60,430 bases of DNA, taken from positions 1 through 60,430 of the forward strand of contig CAITDI010000122.1 in NCBI GenBank assembly GCA_903891095.1, given 5' to 3'. Source of the DNA: an uncultured bacterium. Its GTDB lineage: Bacteria; Planctomycetota; Phycisphaerae; Phycisphaerales; SM1A02. The position numbers were made by a program, and so were the translations under genes. The notes under the pieces are model-generated. The model saw nothing but the letters and a program-made list of their open reading frames with translations. It was not told the origin of the DNA and did no database searches. This document shows, one piece after another, positions 33,815-41,450 of this stretch; position 1 is the first letter of the stretch; each line of letters begins with the position of its first letter.

Positions 33815-36800
33815 CGCGCGGCGACTCCGTCGTCCGCGGCGCTGGCGAAGTCGATCCGCGCAACGCGCTTACGGGGCTCTTCGACACCGTGCTCTTTCCG
33901 ATGGTCGACGAGGCGCTCGCGCGCGGCGCGACGACGCCGGTCGAGGGTTCGGCGGGCAGCCTGCCGTCGTTTGTCGCCCGCGCCGCGAGCGAGCGCCTCG
34001 GCGCGGGCGGCTGCGTGGTGCTCGTCGTCGCGCATCTCGATGAAGCCGACGACGCGGTCGAGGAACTGCGCGGACTCGGCATCGAAGCAGCGCTGTTTCC
34101 CGCACTCGAAGTGCTCCCCGGCGAGACGAGCCCGAGCGCGGACCTGACCGTCGCGCGACTGGCCGTCGTGCGCAAGCTCGCGGAGAACGACGCGCCGCGC
34201 GTGATCGTCGCGCCGATCGCGGCGCTCATGCAGGCGGTGCCTGAGCCAAAGCGCTTGCCCGCGCTCGTGCGCGACCTGCGCACCGGCGGGCGCGTGGCGC
34301 CGACCGCGCTGGTCGCGTGGCTCGTCGAAGGCGGCTATCGCCGCGTGGAATCGATCGAATCGCCCGGCGAAGTCGCGGTGCGCGGCGGCATCATCGACAT
34401 CTGCCCGCCTGGCGGCGGCGCGCCCGTGCGGCTCGACTTCTTCGGCGACGAGATCGAGCGCATGTTCGAGATCGACATCGCCACGCAGGCGTCGGATCGC
34501 AAGGTCGATCAGATCGAGCTCGTCGCGGTCGCGCTCGATGCCGTGCTCGGCGACGCGAAGACCGGCGCGGGCGCGCAGCCGCTCGCGGAGACGCTCCCGG
34601 CGTCGACGATGGTCGTTCTCGCGGAGATGTCGGAGATCATCGAGCAGGCGCGCGCGTACTGGGATCGCGTGCGCGACGGCCGCGGCGTGTACGGTCCGCC
34701 GGCGACGCTGTCGGCGCTCGCCAAGCGCGCGCGCGCGACGATCGAGATGCACGCGTTCGGCTCGGCGGGTGGCGCGGCGTTCCGCATGAATGCGCGCACG
34801 CTGCCTGTGTTCGACGAAGACGCGACGAAGGCAGCGGGGCAGTTTGTCGCACTCGCGGCGGCGCCCGCGACGGCCGTCGTCTTCTGCGAGAACGACGGCG
34901 AACGCGCGCGCATGACCGAGCTGCTCGCGGCGCACGGACCTGCGAACGCGATCGCGCAGCCGATCGCGCACTTGGCGCGCGGGTTTCAGATCCAGGCGGG
35001 CGATCTCGGCGTGGTCGTTGCGCCGGCGAGCGAGATCCTGCATCGCGCGCCCGTGCGTCGCCGCGGGCGCACGCTGGCGGGCGGTCGCGCGAAGGACGCG
35101 TTCCTCACCTTCGAGCCGGGCGACTATGTCGTGCACCGTGATCACGGCATCGCGCGCTTCGTGGGCCTGCAGCTGATCGCGGCCGATGGCGCGGCGAAGG
35201 ACGCGACGAAGGACGCGACGAAGGACGCGACGAAGGACATCGGCGCCCAGGAATTCCTCACGCTCGAGTTCGACCAAGGCGCGAAGATCCATGTGCCCGC
35301 GACGCGCATCGAGCTCGTGCAGCGCTACGTCGGCGCGGGCAGCGCACGGCCCAAGCTGTCGACGCTCGGCGGCCGCCGCTGGAAGCGCGCGAAGGAAGAG
35401 GCCGAGGAGTCCGCCCACGACTTCGCGGGCGAAATGCTGCGTGTCCAGGCGGCGCGCGCCGCGACGAAGGGCATCGCGTTTCCTGCAGACACCGTGTGGC
35501 AGAACGAGTTCGAGTCGCAGTTCCCGTACGACGAGACCGAGGACCAGCTGAGCGCGATCGCCGCGACCAAGCGCGACATGGAGCGCGCGCGCCCGATGGA
35601 TCGCCTCGTGTGCGGCGACGTCGGTTTCGGCAAGACCGAGATCGCGATCCGCGCCGCGTTCAAGGCGGTCGACGCGGGATCGCAGGTCGCCGTGCTCGTG
35701 CCGACGACGGTGCTGTGCGAGCAGCATGAGCGGAGTTTCCGCGATCGTTTTCGCGGATATCCGTTTCGCGTCGAGAGCGTGAGCCGCTTCAAGACCGACG
35801 CCGAGCAGAAGGCGACGCTCGACGCGCTCGCCGACGGCAGGGTCGATGTGATCATCGGCACGCACCGCGTGCTGTCGAAGGACGTGCGCTTCAAGAACCT
35901 CGGCCTCGTCGTCGTCGACGAAGAGCAGCGCTTTGGCGTCGAGCACAAGCAGCGGCTGCTGGAGTTCCGCGTGACGGCGGACGTGCTCACGCTGTCGGCG
36001 ACGCCGATCCCGCGCACGCTGCACATGTCGCTGCTCGGGCTGCGCGACATCAGCTCGCTCACCACCGCGCCCGCCGATCGCCGCGCGATCGTGACCGAGG
36101 TCATCCCGCACAACGAGCGGCGCATCCAGCAGGCGATCCTGCGCGAGCTCGCGCGCGAGGGACAGGTGTTCTTCGTGCACAACCGCATCAGCGACCTGTT
36201 CAGCGTCGCCGACGACCTGCAGAAGCTTGCGCCCGGCGCGCGCATCGCCGTCGGCCACGGCCAGATGGCGCCCAAGGAACTCGAGGACGCGATGCTCCGC
36301 TTCATGCGGCGCCAGGCGGACATCTTCGTGTCGACGACGATCATCGAGAGCGGCATCGACATCCCGACCGCGAACACGATGATCATCAACAACGCCCACA
36401 TGTTCGGGCTTGCGGAGCTGCACCAGCTGCGCGGCCGCGTCGGGCGCTGGAAGCACCGCGCGTACTGCTACCTGCTGCTCCCGAAGGACCGCTCGGTCAA
36501 GGACGAGGCGCTCAAGCGGCTGCACGCGGTCGAGGAGTTCTCGATGCTCGGTGCGGGCTTCCGCATCGCGATGCGCGACCTCGAGCTGCGCGGCGCGGGC
36601 AACCTCCTGGGCGAGGAGCAGAGCGGCCACATCGCGGCCGTCGGCTACGAGATGTACTGCCAGCTGCTCGAGCAGGCCGTCGCCGAGCTCCGCAACGAGG
36701 TCAAGGTTTCGCCGCTCGACACGATCGTCGACATCGGCCTGTCGGGCAGCGTGCCCAAGGGCTGGATCCCGAGCGACGCCCGTCGCATGGAGGCGTACCG

Positions 36801-37155
36801 TCGCATCGGGCAGGCCGACACGCTCGAGGCGCTGGCCAAGGTCATCGCCGATCTCGAGAGCGCGTACGGCGAGGCGCCCGCGGTGACGAAGTCGCTGTTC
36901 GAGGTCGCCGAGCTGCGCCTGCGGGCGGCGACCCTGGGCATTCGGTCGATCGCGACCAAGGATGCCGACGTGATCCTGCGCACCACGCGTCCGCGCGACC
37001 TCGAGCGGCTGCTGATGGGCGTGCAGGGGACGCTCAAGATCGTCGGCTCGCCCGACGAGTCGGGGCTGACCGATGTCTACATGCGTCCGCCCAAGGCGTT
37101 CCTCGAGCCGAAGTCGCTCGCGGCCGTCCTTCGCAAGCGGCTGGTGCTGAAGTAG
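33811..37155 (+). CDS. mfd: Transcription-repair coupling factor
   Basis: Mfd displaces RNA polymerase stalled at DNA lesions and recruits UvrA. The 1114-residue protein has UvrB-like N-terminal domains. The RNA-polymerase-interacting domain comes next (FEPGDYVVHRDHGIARFVGL, about 430). The RecG-like motor follows, with Walker A GDVGFGKTE near 602, DEEQ near 703 and HQLRGRVGRWKHRAYCYLL near 880, then a TRCF tail. An Ala-Lys-Asp-Ala-Thr insert (about 462-477), made from 12-bp DNA repeats, sits inside the polymerase-binding domain. It overlaps the upstream HhH gene by four bases. Confidence 0.97.
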   Translation: MTRGDSVVRGAGEVDPRNALTGLFDTVLFPMVDEALARGATTPVEGSAGSLPSFVARAASERLGAGGCVVLVVAHLDEADDAVEELRGLGIEAALFPALEVLPGETSPSADLTVARLAVVRKLAENDAPRVIVAPIAALMQAVPEPKRLPALVRDLRTGGRVAPTALVAWLVEGGYRRVESIESPGEVAVRGGIIDICPPGGGAPVRLDFFGDEIERMFEIDIATQASDRKVDQIELVAVALDAVLGDAKTGAGAQPLAETLPASTMVVLAEMSEIIEQARAYWDRVRDGRGVYGPPATLSALAKRARATIEMHAFGSAGGAAFRMNARTLPVFDEDATKAAGQFVALAAAPATAVVFCENDGERARMTELLAAHGPANAIAQPIAHLARGFQIQAGDLGVVVAPASEILHRAPVRRRGRTLAGGRAKDAFLTFEPGDYVVHRDHGIARFVGLQLIAADGAAKDATKDATKDATKDIGAQEFLTLEFDQGAKIHVPATRIELVQRYVGAGSARPKLSTLGGRRWKRAKEEAEESAHDFAGEMLRVQAARAATKGIAFPADTVWQNEFESQFPYDETEDQLSAIAATKRDMERARPMDRLVCGDVGFGKTEIAIRAAFKAVDAGSQVAVLVPTTVLCEQHERSFRDRFRGYPFRVESVSRFKTDAEQKATLDALADGRVDVIIGTHRVLSKDVRFKNLGLVVVDEEQRFGVEHKQRLLEFRVTADVLTLSATPIPRTLHMSLLGLRDISSLTTAPADRRAIVTEVIPHNERRIQQAILRELAREGQVFFVHNRISDLFSVADDLQKLAPGARIAVGHGQMAPKELEDAMLRFMRRQADIFVSTTIIESGIDIPTANTMIINNAHMFGLAELHQLRGRVGRWKHRAYCYLLLPKDRSVKDEALKRLHAVEEFSMLGAGFRIAMRDLELRGAGNLLGEEQSGHIAAVGYEMYCQLLEQAVAELRNEVKVSPLDTIVDIGLSGSVPKGWIPSDARRMEAYRRIGQADTLEALAKVIADLESAYGEAPAVTKSLFEVAELRLRAATLGIRSIATKDADVILRTTRPRDLERLLMGVQGTLKIVGSPDESGLTDVYMRPPKAFLEPKSLAAVLRKRLVLK
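35196..35243. repeat. In-frame 12-bp repeats inside mfd (Lys-Asp-Ala-Thr)
   Basis: GAAGGACGCGAC recurs at 35196, 35208 and 35220 with a partial fourth copy, giving Lys-Asp-Ala-Thr three times in the loop between two strands of the polymerase-interaction domain. Confidence 0.9.
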
Positions 37156-37353
37156 CGAACCCGAAAAGGTAGGCGTTCCCAGTAGACACGGAAGGTTGAG
37201 TTCTCGTTAGCATCCGCACCGCTCGAGCGGCACATGGAGTGTGGCGCGGCGCGGGCGACAGACACAGCGATTGAGCGAGCGAGAGAGTGCTCTCGCTTTG
37301 GCCCGAACGAGCGAATCTCGAGCAATTCCCGAGCAATTCCAAGGATGGATCCC

Positions 37354-37728
37354 ATGCCCGCCATGACCAGCAATGCACCGCGTCGCGAAGTCCTTCCGCA
37401 GACCCGTCGTTCGATGACGCACAAGTTCGCGATCAACGGCCACGAGGGCTACCTCACGATCGGCCTCTTCGAGGACGGTCGTCCGGGCGAGATCTTCATC
37501 AAGATGTCGAAGGAGGGCTCGACGCTCTCCGGCCTGATCCAGGGCTTCTGCCGCGCGTTCAGCCTTTGCCTCCAGCACGGCCTGTCGGTCAACGAGGCGT
37601 GCGAGCGCTTCCGCGGCATGCGCTTCGAGCCGATGGGCGGCACCTCGAACCCGGACATCCCCGAGTGCTCGAGCATCCTCGACTACGTCGCGCGCTACCT
37701 CGACCGCGAGTTCTGCGTGCGCGGCTGA
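37354..37728 (+). CDS. Stand-alone TSCPD domain of class II ribonucleotide reductase (NrdJb-like)
   Basis: The 124-residue protein begins with REVLPQTRRSMTHKFAINGH and continues with EGYLTIGLFEDGRPGEIFIK, MSKEGSTLSGLIQGF and a late MRFEPMGGTSNPDIPECSSI. This is the TSCPD domain found at the C-terminus of B12-dependent ribonucleoside-diphosphate reductases. In some bacteria that reductase is split into NrdJa and NrdJb. Here only the TSCPD part is encoded; the catalytic subunit is not in this window. ATG 37354 is favoured by AAGGA eight bases upstream over ATG 37345. Confidence 0.87.
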   Translation: MPAMTSNAPRREVLPQTRRSMTHKFAINGHEGYLTIGLFEDGRPGEIFIKMSKEGSTLSGLIQGFCRAFSLCLQHGLSVNEACERFRGMRFEPMGGTSNPDIPECSSILDYVARYLDREFCVRG

Positions 37729-37745
37729 GCCCGCGCGGTACTTCT

Positions 37746-37855
37746 GGCCATGGAACCTCCGGCCATGGAACCTCCGGCCATGGAACCTCCGGCCATGGAA
37801 CCTCCGGCCACGGGGCTTCCGGCCACGGGGCTTCCGGCCATGGAACCTCCGGCCA
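37746..37855. repeat. Seven 15-bp tandem repeats after the TSCPD gene
   Basis: GGCCATGGAACCTCC occurs four times, then GGCCACGGGGCTTCC twice, then the first form again, then a partial copy, in exact 15-bp register from 37746. It begins 18 bases after the TSCPD stop codon. Two variant units show internal homogenisation. No frame across it looks like a real protein. Confidence 0.95.
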
Positions 37856-37880
37856 ACTGCCTGACCAACCCATCAACAAG

Positions 37881-37911
37881 AAAGCGCCCCGGCGAGTTGC
37901 CGGGGCGCTTT
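37881..37911. terminator. Bidirectional terminator between the TSCPD gene and rplI
   Basis: AAAGCGCCCCGGC (37881-37893) pairs perfectly with GCCGGGGCGCTTT (37899-37911) around loop GAGTT. A-rich and T-rich flanks on both sides allow termination of the plus-strand TSCPD transcript and the minus-strand rplI transcript. Confidence 0.9.
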
Positions 37912-37941
37912 GTTTGCTGCGGTTGAAGTGCGAGGTCGCGC

Positions 37942-38532
37942 TCAGTCCTTCGACGGACGCGAACGCTTGCCCTTCGGAGCCGACATGGCCTCCTCGCGGT
38001 CCTCGGCTTCCGAGGCGGCGACGACGGCAGCGGCGGCCTCGTCGGCCTCCTTCTGCGCCTGGAGCATTTCGAGCGCGCGGTCGGCGGTGACATCGATGGT
38101 GACGTCGGCCTTGAGCTCCTTGTCGAACTGGATCGTGCAGATGTACGAGCCAATGCGGCGGAACGGAGCCGCGAGACGCACGGCGCGCATGTCGACCGGG
38201 TAGCCGGCCGCGACGAGCGCGTCGGCGATGTCGCGCTGGGTGATCGAGCCGTAGAGCACGCCCTGATCGTTGCAGCTGCGGGTGAGCTTGATCGACACGC
38301 CGGTCAGCTTGCCGATGGTCTCCTCGCGGAGGGCGCGCTGGGCAGCGAGCTCAGCCATGGCCTTCGCGCGGGCTTCCTTGAGCGCCTCGATCTTGGCATC
38401 GGTCGGATGCTCGGCGAGCGCGTGCGGGAGGAGGTAGTTGCGGGCGTAGCCAGCGCGCACCTTGACGATGTCGCCAACGATGCCGAGGTTCTCGACGTTA
38501 CGGAGGAGCAAAAGTTCAACTGGACGGGCCAT
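37942..38532 (-). CDS. rplI: 50S ribosomal protein L9
   Basis: L9 bridges ribosomes and binds 23S rRNA. The 196-residue protein has the L9 start VELLLLRNVENLGIVGDIVK, the VRAGYARNYLLPHALA motif, a long connecting helix and the C-terminal domain with LTRSCNDQGVLYGSITQRDI. It is about 45 residues longer than E. coli L9 because of an Ala/Glu-rich C-terminal extension ending in basic residues. It is divergent from ssb by 361 bases, and rpsF lies beyond ssb, so the usual rpsF-ssb-rpsR-rplI order is disrupted; no rpsR is present here. Confidence 0.96.
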   Translation of the reverse strand: MARPVELLLLRNVENLGIVGDIVKVRAGYARNYLLPHALAEHPTDAKIEALKEARAKAMAELAAQRALREETIGKLTGVSIKLTRSCNDQGVLYGSITQRDIADALVAAGYPVDMRAVRLAAPFRRIGSYICTIQFDKELKADVTIDVTADRALEMLQAQKEADEAAAAVVAASEAEDREEAMSAPKGKRSRPSKD

Positions 38533-38893
38533 AGGTCGCTGTCCTGGGGCATGAAGCCCCGTGAGTTAGGACGCGGACGACCAACGCGGTCGAGGGCGCC
38601 CAACGAGTGGCGAGCCGCGCAGTATGGAGGAAACCCGATCGAAATGGAAGGGGTCGGTCGCTGCGAGCCGCGGCGAAACCGCGGCCGGGAGAATCTTCCC
38701 GAAATTCTGTCGTGGATCTCCTGTCTGTTCCGTACCCTGATAAAGTCCGAACATCGCGCCTGCGGTACTGTGGGTGCACGTCAGAAGTCGGAACAGCATG
38801 GGTTTGAAAAGACGCGCCGCGGAGGTGATCCCTCGCCGCGCAGGGCTCGCCTGGAAGGCGCGCCCCAACAGGCGAAAGCCAAAGGAACGAAAG
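38533..38893. other. Divergent regulatory region between rplI and ssb
   Basis: This 361-base region has no convincing gene. Promoters for both ribosomal protein L9 and SSB must lie here, but I found no hexamer pair with standard spacing. AAAGGA sits eight bases before the ssb ATG at 38894. An open in-frame extension from 38774 (Arg/Lys-rich) would give SSB a non-family N-terminus and is rejected. Confidence 0.5.
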
Positions 38894-39355
38894 ATGCCGA
38901 GCTACAACAAGGTCATCCTGATGGGCAACATCACCCGCGACGTCCAGCTCAAGCAGACGTCGGGCAACCAGTCGGTCGTCGAGCTGGGGATTGCGGTCAA
39001 CCGCAAGTACAAGCTCAAGGACGGCACCGAGAAGGAAGAAGTGACCTTCGTCGACTGCGAGTGCTGGGGCCCGCGCGCCGAGGTCATCGCCAAGTACTTC
39101 AGCAAGGGCAAGCCGATCTTCATCGAGGGTCGCCTCAAGCTGGATACCTGGGAGGACAAGGACGGATCCAAGCGCTCGAAGATGCGCGTCATGATCGAGG
39201 ACTTCCAGTTCGTCGAGGGTCGCAGCGGCGGCAGCGGCGGCGGTGGTGGTGACGACGGCGGCTACGCCCCGTCGCGCTCGAGCGGCGGCGGTGCACGCGG
39301 CGGACAGTCCGGCGGCGGTCACTCGGGGATTCAGGAAGAGGAAATTCCGTTTTAA
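38894..39355 (+). CDS. ssb: Single-stranded DNA-binding protein
   Basis: The 153-residue protein has an N-terminal OB fold (PSYNKVILMGNITRDVQLKQ, then FVDCECWGPRAEVIAKYFSK), a Gly-rich linker and the acidic tip EEEIPF used to recruit replication and repair partners. ATG 38894 has AAAGGA upstream. It lies alone on the plus strand between divergent rplI and convergent rpsF, an inversion relative to the common rpsF-ssb-rplI arrangement. A nested hairpin and a strong terminator follow. Confidence 0.95.
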   Translation: MPSYNKVILMGNITRDVQLKQTSGNQSVVELGIAVNRKYKLKDGTEKEEVTFVDCECWGPRAEVIAKYFSKGKPIFIEGRLKLDTWEDKDGSKRSKMRVMIEDFQFVEGRSGGSGGGGGDDGGYAPSRSSGGGARGGQSGGGHSGIQEEEIPF

Positions 39356-39357
39356 TA

Positions 39358-39406
39358 CGCTTGCGACTGTCGTTGAAGCCTGAGGGCTTCAACTTCTTCG
39401 CAAGCG
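39358..39406 (+). terminator. Nested hairpin immediately after ssb
   Basis: CGCTTGCGA (39358-39366) pairs with TCGCAAGCG (39398-39406) and encloses a second perfect stem GTTGAAGCC (39372-39380) / GGCTTCAAC (39385-39393) with loop TGAG. Two 9-bp stems joined by an internal loop suggest more than a simple terminator, perhaps an mRNA end protector. It starts three bases after the ssb stop. Confidence 0.6.
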
Positions 39407-39436
39407 GGGGCGGGGCGCCCGAACTGTGCGAAAAAC

Positions 39437-39474
39437 AAACCCGCCCGCGATTTGGTCGCGGGCGGGTTTTCTTT
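39437..39474. terminator. Terminator between ssb and rpsF
   Basis: AAACCCGCCCGCGA (39437-39450) pairs perfectly with TCGCGGGCGGGTTT (39456-39469), followed by TCTTT on plus and by AAA-complement on minus. It serves ssb and probably also rpsF, which converges from the minus strand. Confidence 0.9.
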
Positions 39475-39525
39475 GGTCTGCGCTGACGAACGAGCGCTTT
39501 CGACAACGAGCGCTTTCGACGGGGA

Positions 39526-39954
39526 TTACTCCGCGTCGACGCTCGCCTCGACCTGCGGCTCGGCGGCGGGGGCCGCGACGGGCTGGGTCTTGCGGAGCGC
39601 GATCTCGTCGGCGAGCTGCTGGCGACCGTCCATCGCGGTCATCTGCTCGGGGGTGACGTGGTCGGCGCGCGTGATCATCGAGCGGAGGAGACGCTCGCTG
39701 AGGCGGCAGTCGCGCTCGATGGCGGCGAGCTTGGTCGCGTCGCACTTGAAGTAGGTGAGGAAGTACACGCCGCGCTTGTTGCCCTTGATGTCGTAGGCGA
39801 GGCGACGCTCGTCCCACTTGCAGAGGCTGATGAGCTCCGCGCCACCCTTCGAGAGGATCTCGAGGACGTGGTCAGCGGCGCTCTGCAGGTCGGCCGAGAC
39901 CGTCTGCGGGAAGAGGAACATGCCTTCGTAGGCGTTGATGCGAGTTTCTGCCAT
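39526..39954 (-). CDS. rpsF: 30S ribosomal protein S6
   Basis: S6 sits on the 30S platform. The 142-residue protein begins RINAYEGMFLFPQT, with DERRLAYDIKGNKRGVYFLT and a YFKCDATKL segment typical of S6, then an Ala/Pro/Glu-rich tail. ATG 39954 is preferred over one four codons upstream. It ends the minus-strand run pth-rpsF, and its partner gene rpsR is not in the window. Confidence 0.93.
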   Translation of the reverse strand: MAETRINAYEGMFLFPQTVSADLQSAADHVLEILSKGGAELISLCKWDERRLAYDIKGNKRGVYFLTYFKCDATKLAAIERDCRLSERLLRSMITRADHVTPEQMTAMDGRQQLADEIALRKTQPVAAPAAEPQVEASVDAE

Positions 39955-40004
39955 GGTGTTTTCCAATCTTGTGCTGCGTGAATCGTGCAGCGTGTTGTTG
40001 AGGT

Positions 40005-40655
40005 TCAGTTGTTTTGCCCGGACGTGTTGCCGGGACCGTCTGTCTTCTCAGGCTTCTTCGTGGTCTTCGCCGCCGGCTCGTCGCCGGCACGGCGGTTGGA
40101 ACGGTTCATCGCCTCGGTGATCCCGCGGGAGATCCAGCATTCCGCCGCATCGCAGGCGAAGCCGAGGGCCTCGTCGATGAGCGGCTGCTGGTCGTCGCGG
40201 AACCGGCCGAGCACGTAGTCCTTCTGCGGGATGCGCCCAGGTGCGTCGATGCCGATGCGGCAGCGGGCGTACTTGTGCGTCCCGAGCTTGACTTCGATGT
40301 CGGCGAGGCCGTTGTGGCCGCCGGCGCTGCCCTCGCTGCGGAGCCTGATGGCGCCGCAGGGAAGGGCGATGTCGTCGACGACCACGAGGAGGTCGCGCGT
40401 CGCGTCGAGCTTGTAGAAGCGCAACGCTTCGGTCACCGACGAGCCCGAGAGGTTCATGTAGGTCATCGGCTTGAGAAGGAGGACCTTCTCGCCGGCCGAC
40501 TCGCCCTCGACGGCGAGCGCTTGGAAGCGCGCGCGCGGCGTTTGCGAAGCGTCGCAGATGCGTCGCGCCAGGCGATCGATGCAGTCGAAGCCCACGTTGT
40601 GGCGGGTTCGCTGGTATTCGAGTCCTGGGTTGCCGAGTCCGACGACGATCTTCAT
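40005..40655 (-). CDS. pth: Peptidyl-tRNA hydrolase
   Basis: Pth frees tRNA from peptidyl-tRNA dropped by ribosomes. The 216-residue protein has the N-terminal VVGLGNPGLEYQRTRHNVGF (catalytic His in RHNVGF), KPMTYMNLSG, the catalytic Asp region VVVDDIALP and the GSAGGHNGL motif. A Lys/Thr/Asn-rich tail (about 190-216) is extra. It lies 59 bases after rplY on the same strand, the same order as ctc-pth in Bacillus. Confidence 0.96.
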   Translation of the reverse strand: MKIVVGLGNPGLEYQRTRHNVGFDCIDRLARRICDASQTPRARFQALAVEGESAGEKVLLLKPMTYMNLSGSSVTEALRFYKLDATRDLLVVVDDIALPCGAIRLRSEGSAGGHNGLADIEVKLGTHKYARCRIGIDAPGRIPQKDYVLGRFRDDQQPLIDEALGFACDAAECWISRGITEAMNRSNRRAGDEPAAKTTKKPEKTDGPGNTSGQNN

Positions 40656-40714
40656 GGTGCTCTCGTGGGTGCGTGGGTGGATTTCGCGATTCTCTGCGGG
40701 AATGACTTCCCGAC

Positions 40715-41380
40715 TTACTTCTTGTCGGCCTTCTTCTCGTCCTTCGCTGCGGGAGCGGCGGCGGCGGCAGCGGGGGCTGCAGCAGCGGCGCCAGCGGCCG
40801 GAGCGGCGGCTTCGCCAGCGGCCTCTTCCTTGACGATCTGGACGCGCACGATGACCGCGTGCGGATCATTGGCGAGGGTGACGCCCGTCGGGAGCTTGAG
40901 GTCGCCCGCGGTGAACGTGTCGCCGTGCATGGTGGTGAGGTCGATGCGGATGTGCTCGGGGATGTCGCGCACCTTGCAGTTGACCTGGATGTCGTTGAGC
41001 TCGTTCACGATGACGACGCCCGACTTCTTGGCCGCGTCCGGCGCGCCGTAGAACTCGAACGACACGGTGACGGTCACGAGTTCGTCGAGGTTGACGCGCG
41101 TGAGGTCCATGTGGATGACGTCGTCACCCATGTGGCCGAACTGCAGGTCCTTGACGAGGCAGGTCTCCGCGCCCTTGCCCTCGATCTCGAGGTTGATGAC
41201 GTGGAGGCCGCGCTTGAGGGCGCCGACGGTGATCTTCTCGTCGACATGGACCGAGAGCGGCTCGCTGCCGTGTCCGTAGATGACGGCGGGGAGGCGGCCC
41301 GCGGCGCGGAGACGCTTCGAGTAGCGGCTGCCGATCTTGTCGCGCGTGGATGCCTGGATCGTTGGAACTTCCTTAGCCAT
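40715..41380 (-). CDS. rplY: 50S ribosomal protein L25/general stress protein Ctc
   Basis: The 221-residue protein has the L25 domain (STRDKIGSRYSKRLRAAGRL, PAVIYGHG) and the TL5/CTC-specific C-terminal beta domain (HIRIDLTTMHGDTFTAGDLK), then an Ala-rich low-complexity tail ending in Lys. It binds 5S rRNA. ATG 41380 is the start; residues upstream are shadow sequence. It lies 70 bases downstream of prs and 59 upstream of pth, forming the prs-ctc-pth run. Confidence 0.95.
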   Translation of the reverse strand: MAKEVPTIQASTRDKIGSRYSKRLRAAGRLPAVIYGHGSEPLSVHVDEKITVGALKRGLHVINLEIEGKGAETCLVKDLQFGHMGDDVIHMDLTRVNLDELVTVTVSFEFYGAPDAAKKSGVVIVNELNDIQVNCKVRDIPEHIRIDLTTMHGDTFTAGDLKLPTGVTLANDPHAVIVRVQIVKEEAAGEAAAPAAGAAAAAPAAAAAAPAAKDEKKADKK

Positions 41381-41450
41381 TGCAATTACTCCGATGCTGA
41401 AAAGGGTTGAAACAGAACTTGTTGAACGCGCTCGTGACGGGTTTCGCCGT

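Noticed and set aside
28596-37855. Short direct repeats considered as CRISPR arrays
   Set aside because: Units abut with no unique spacers, are 11-15 bp, and no cas gene is present.
38774-38893. N-terminal extension of SSB
   Set aside because: The Arg/Lys-rich extension is unlike SSB, and the ATG at 38894 has a good ribosome binding site.
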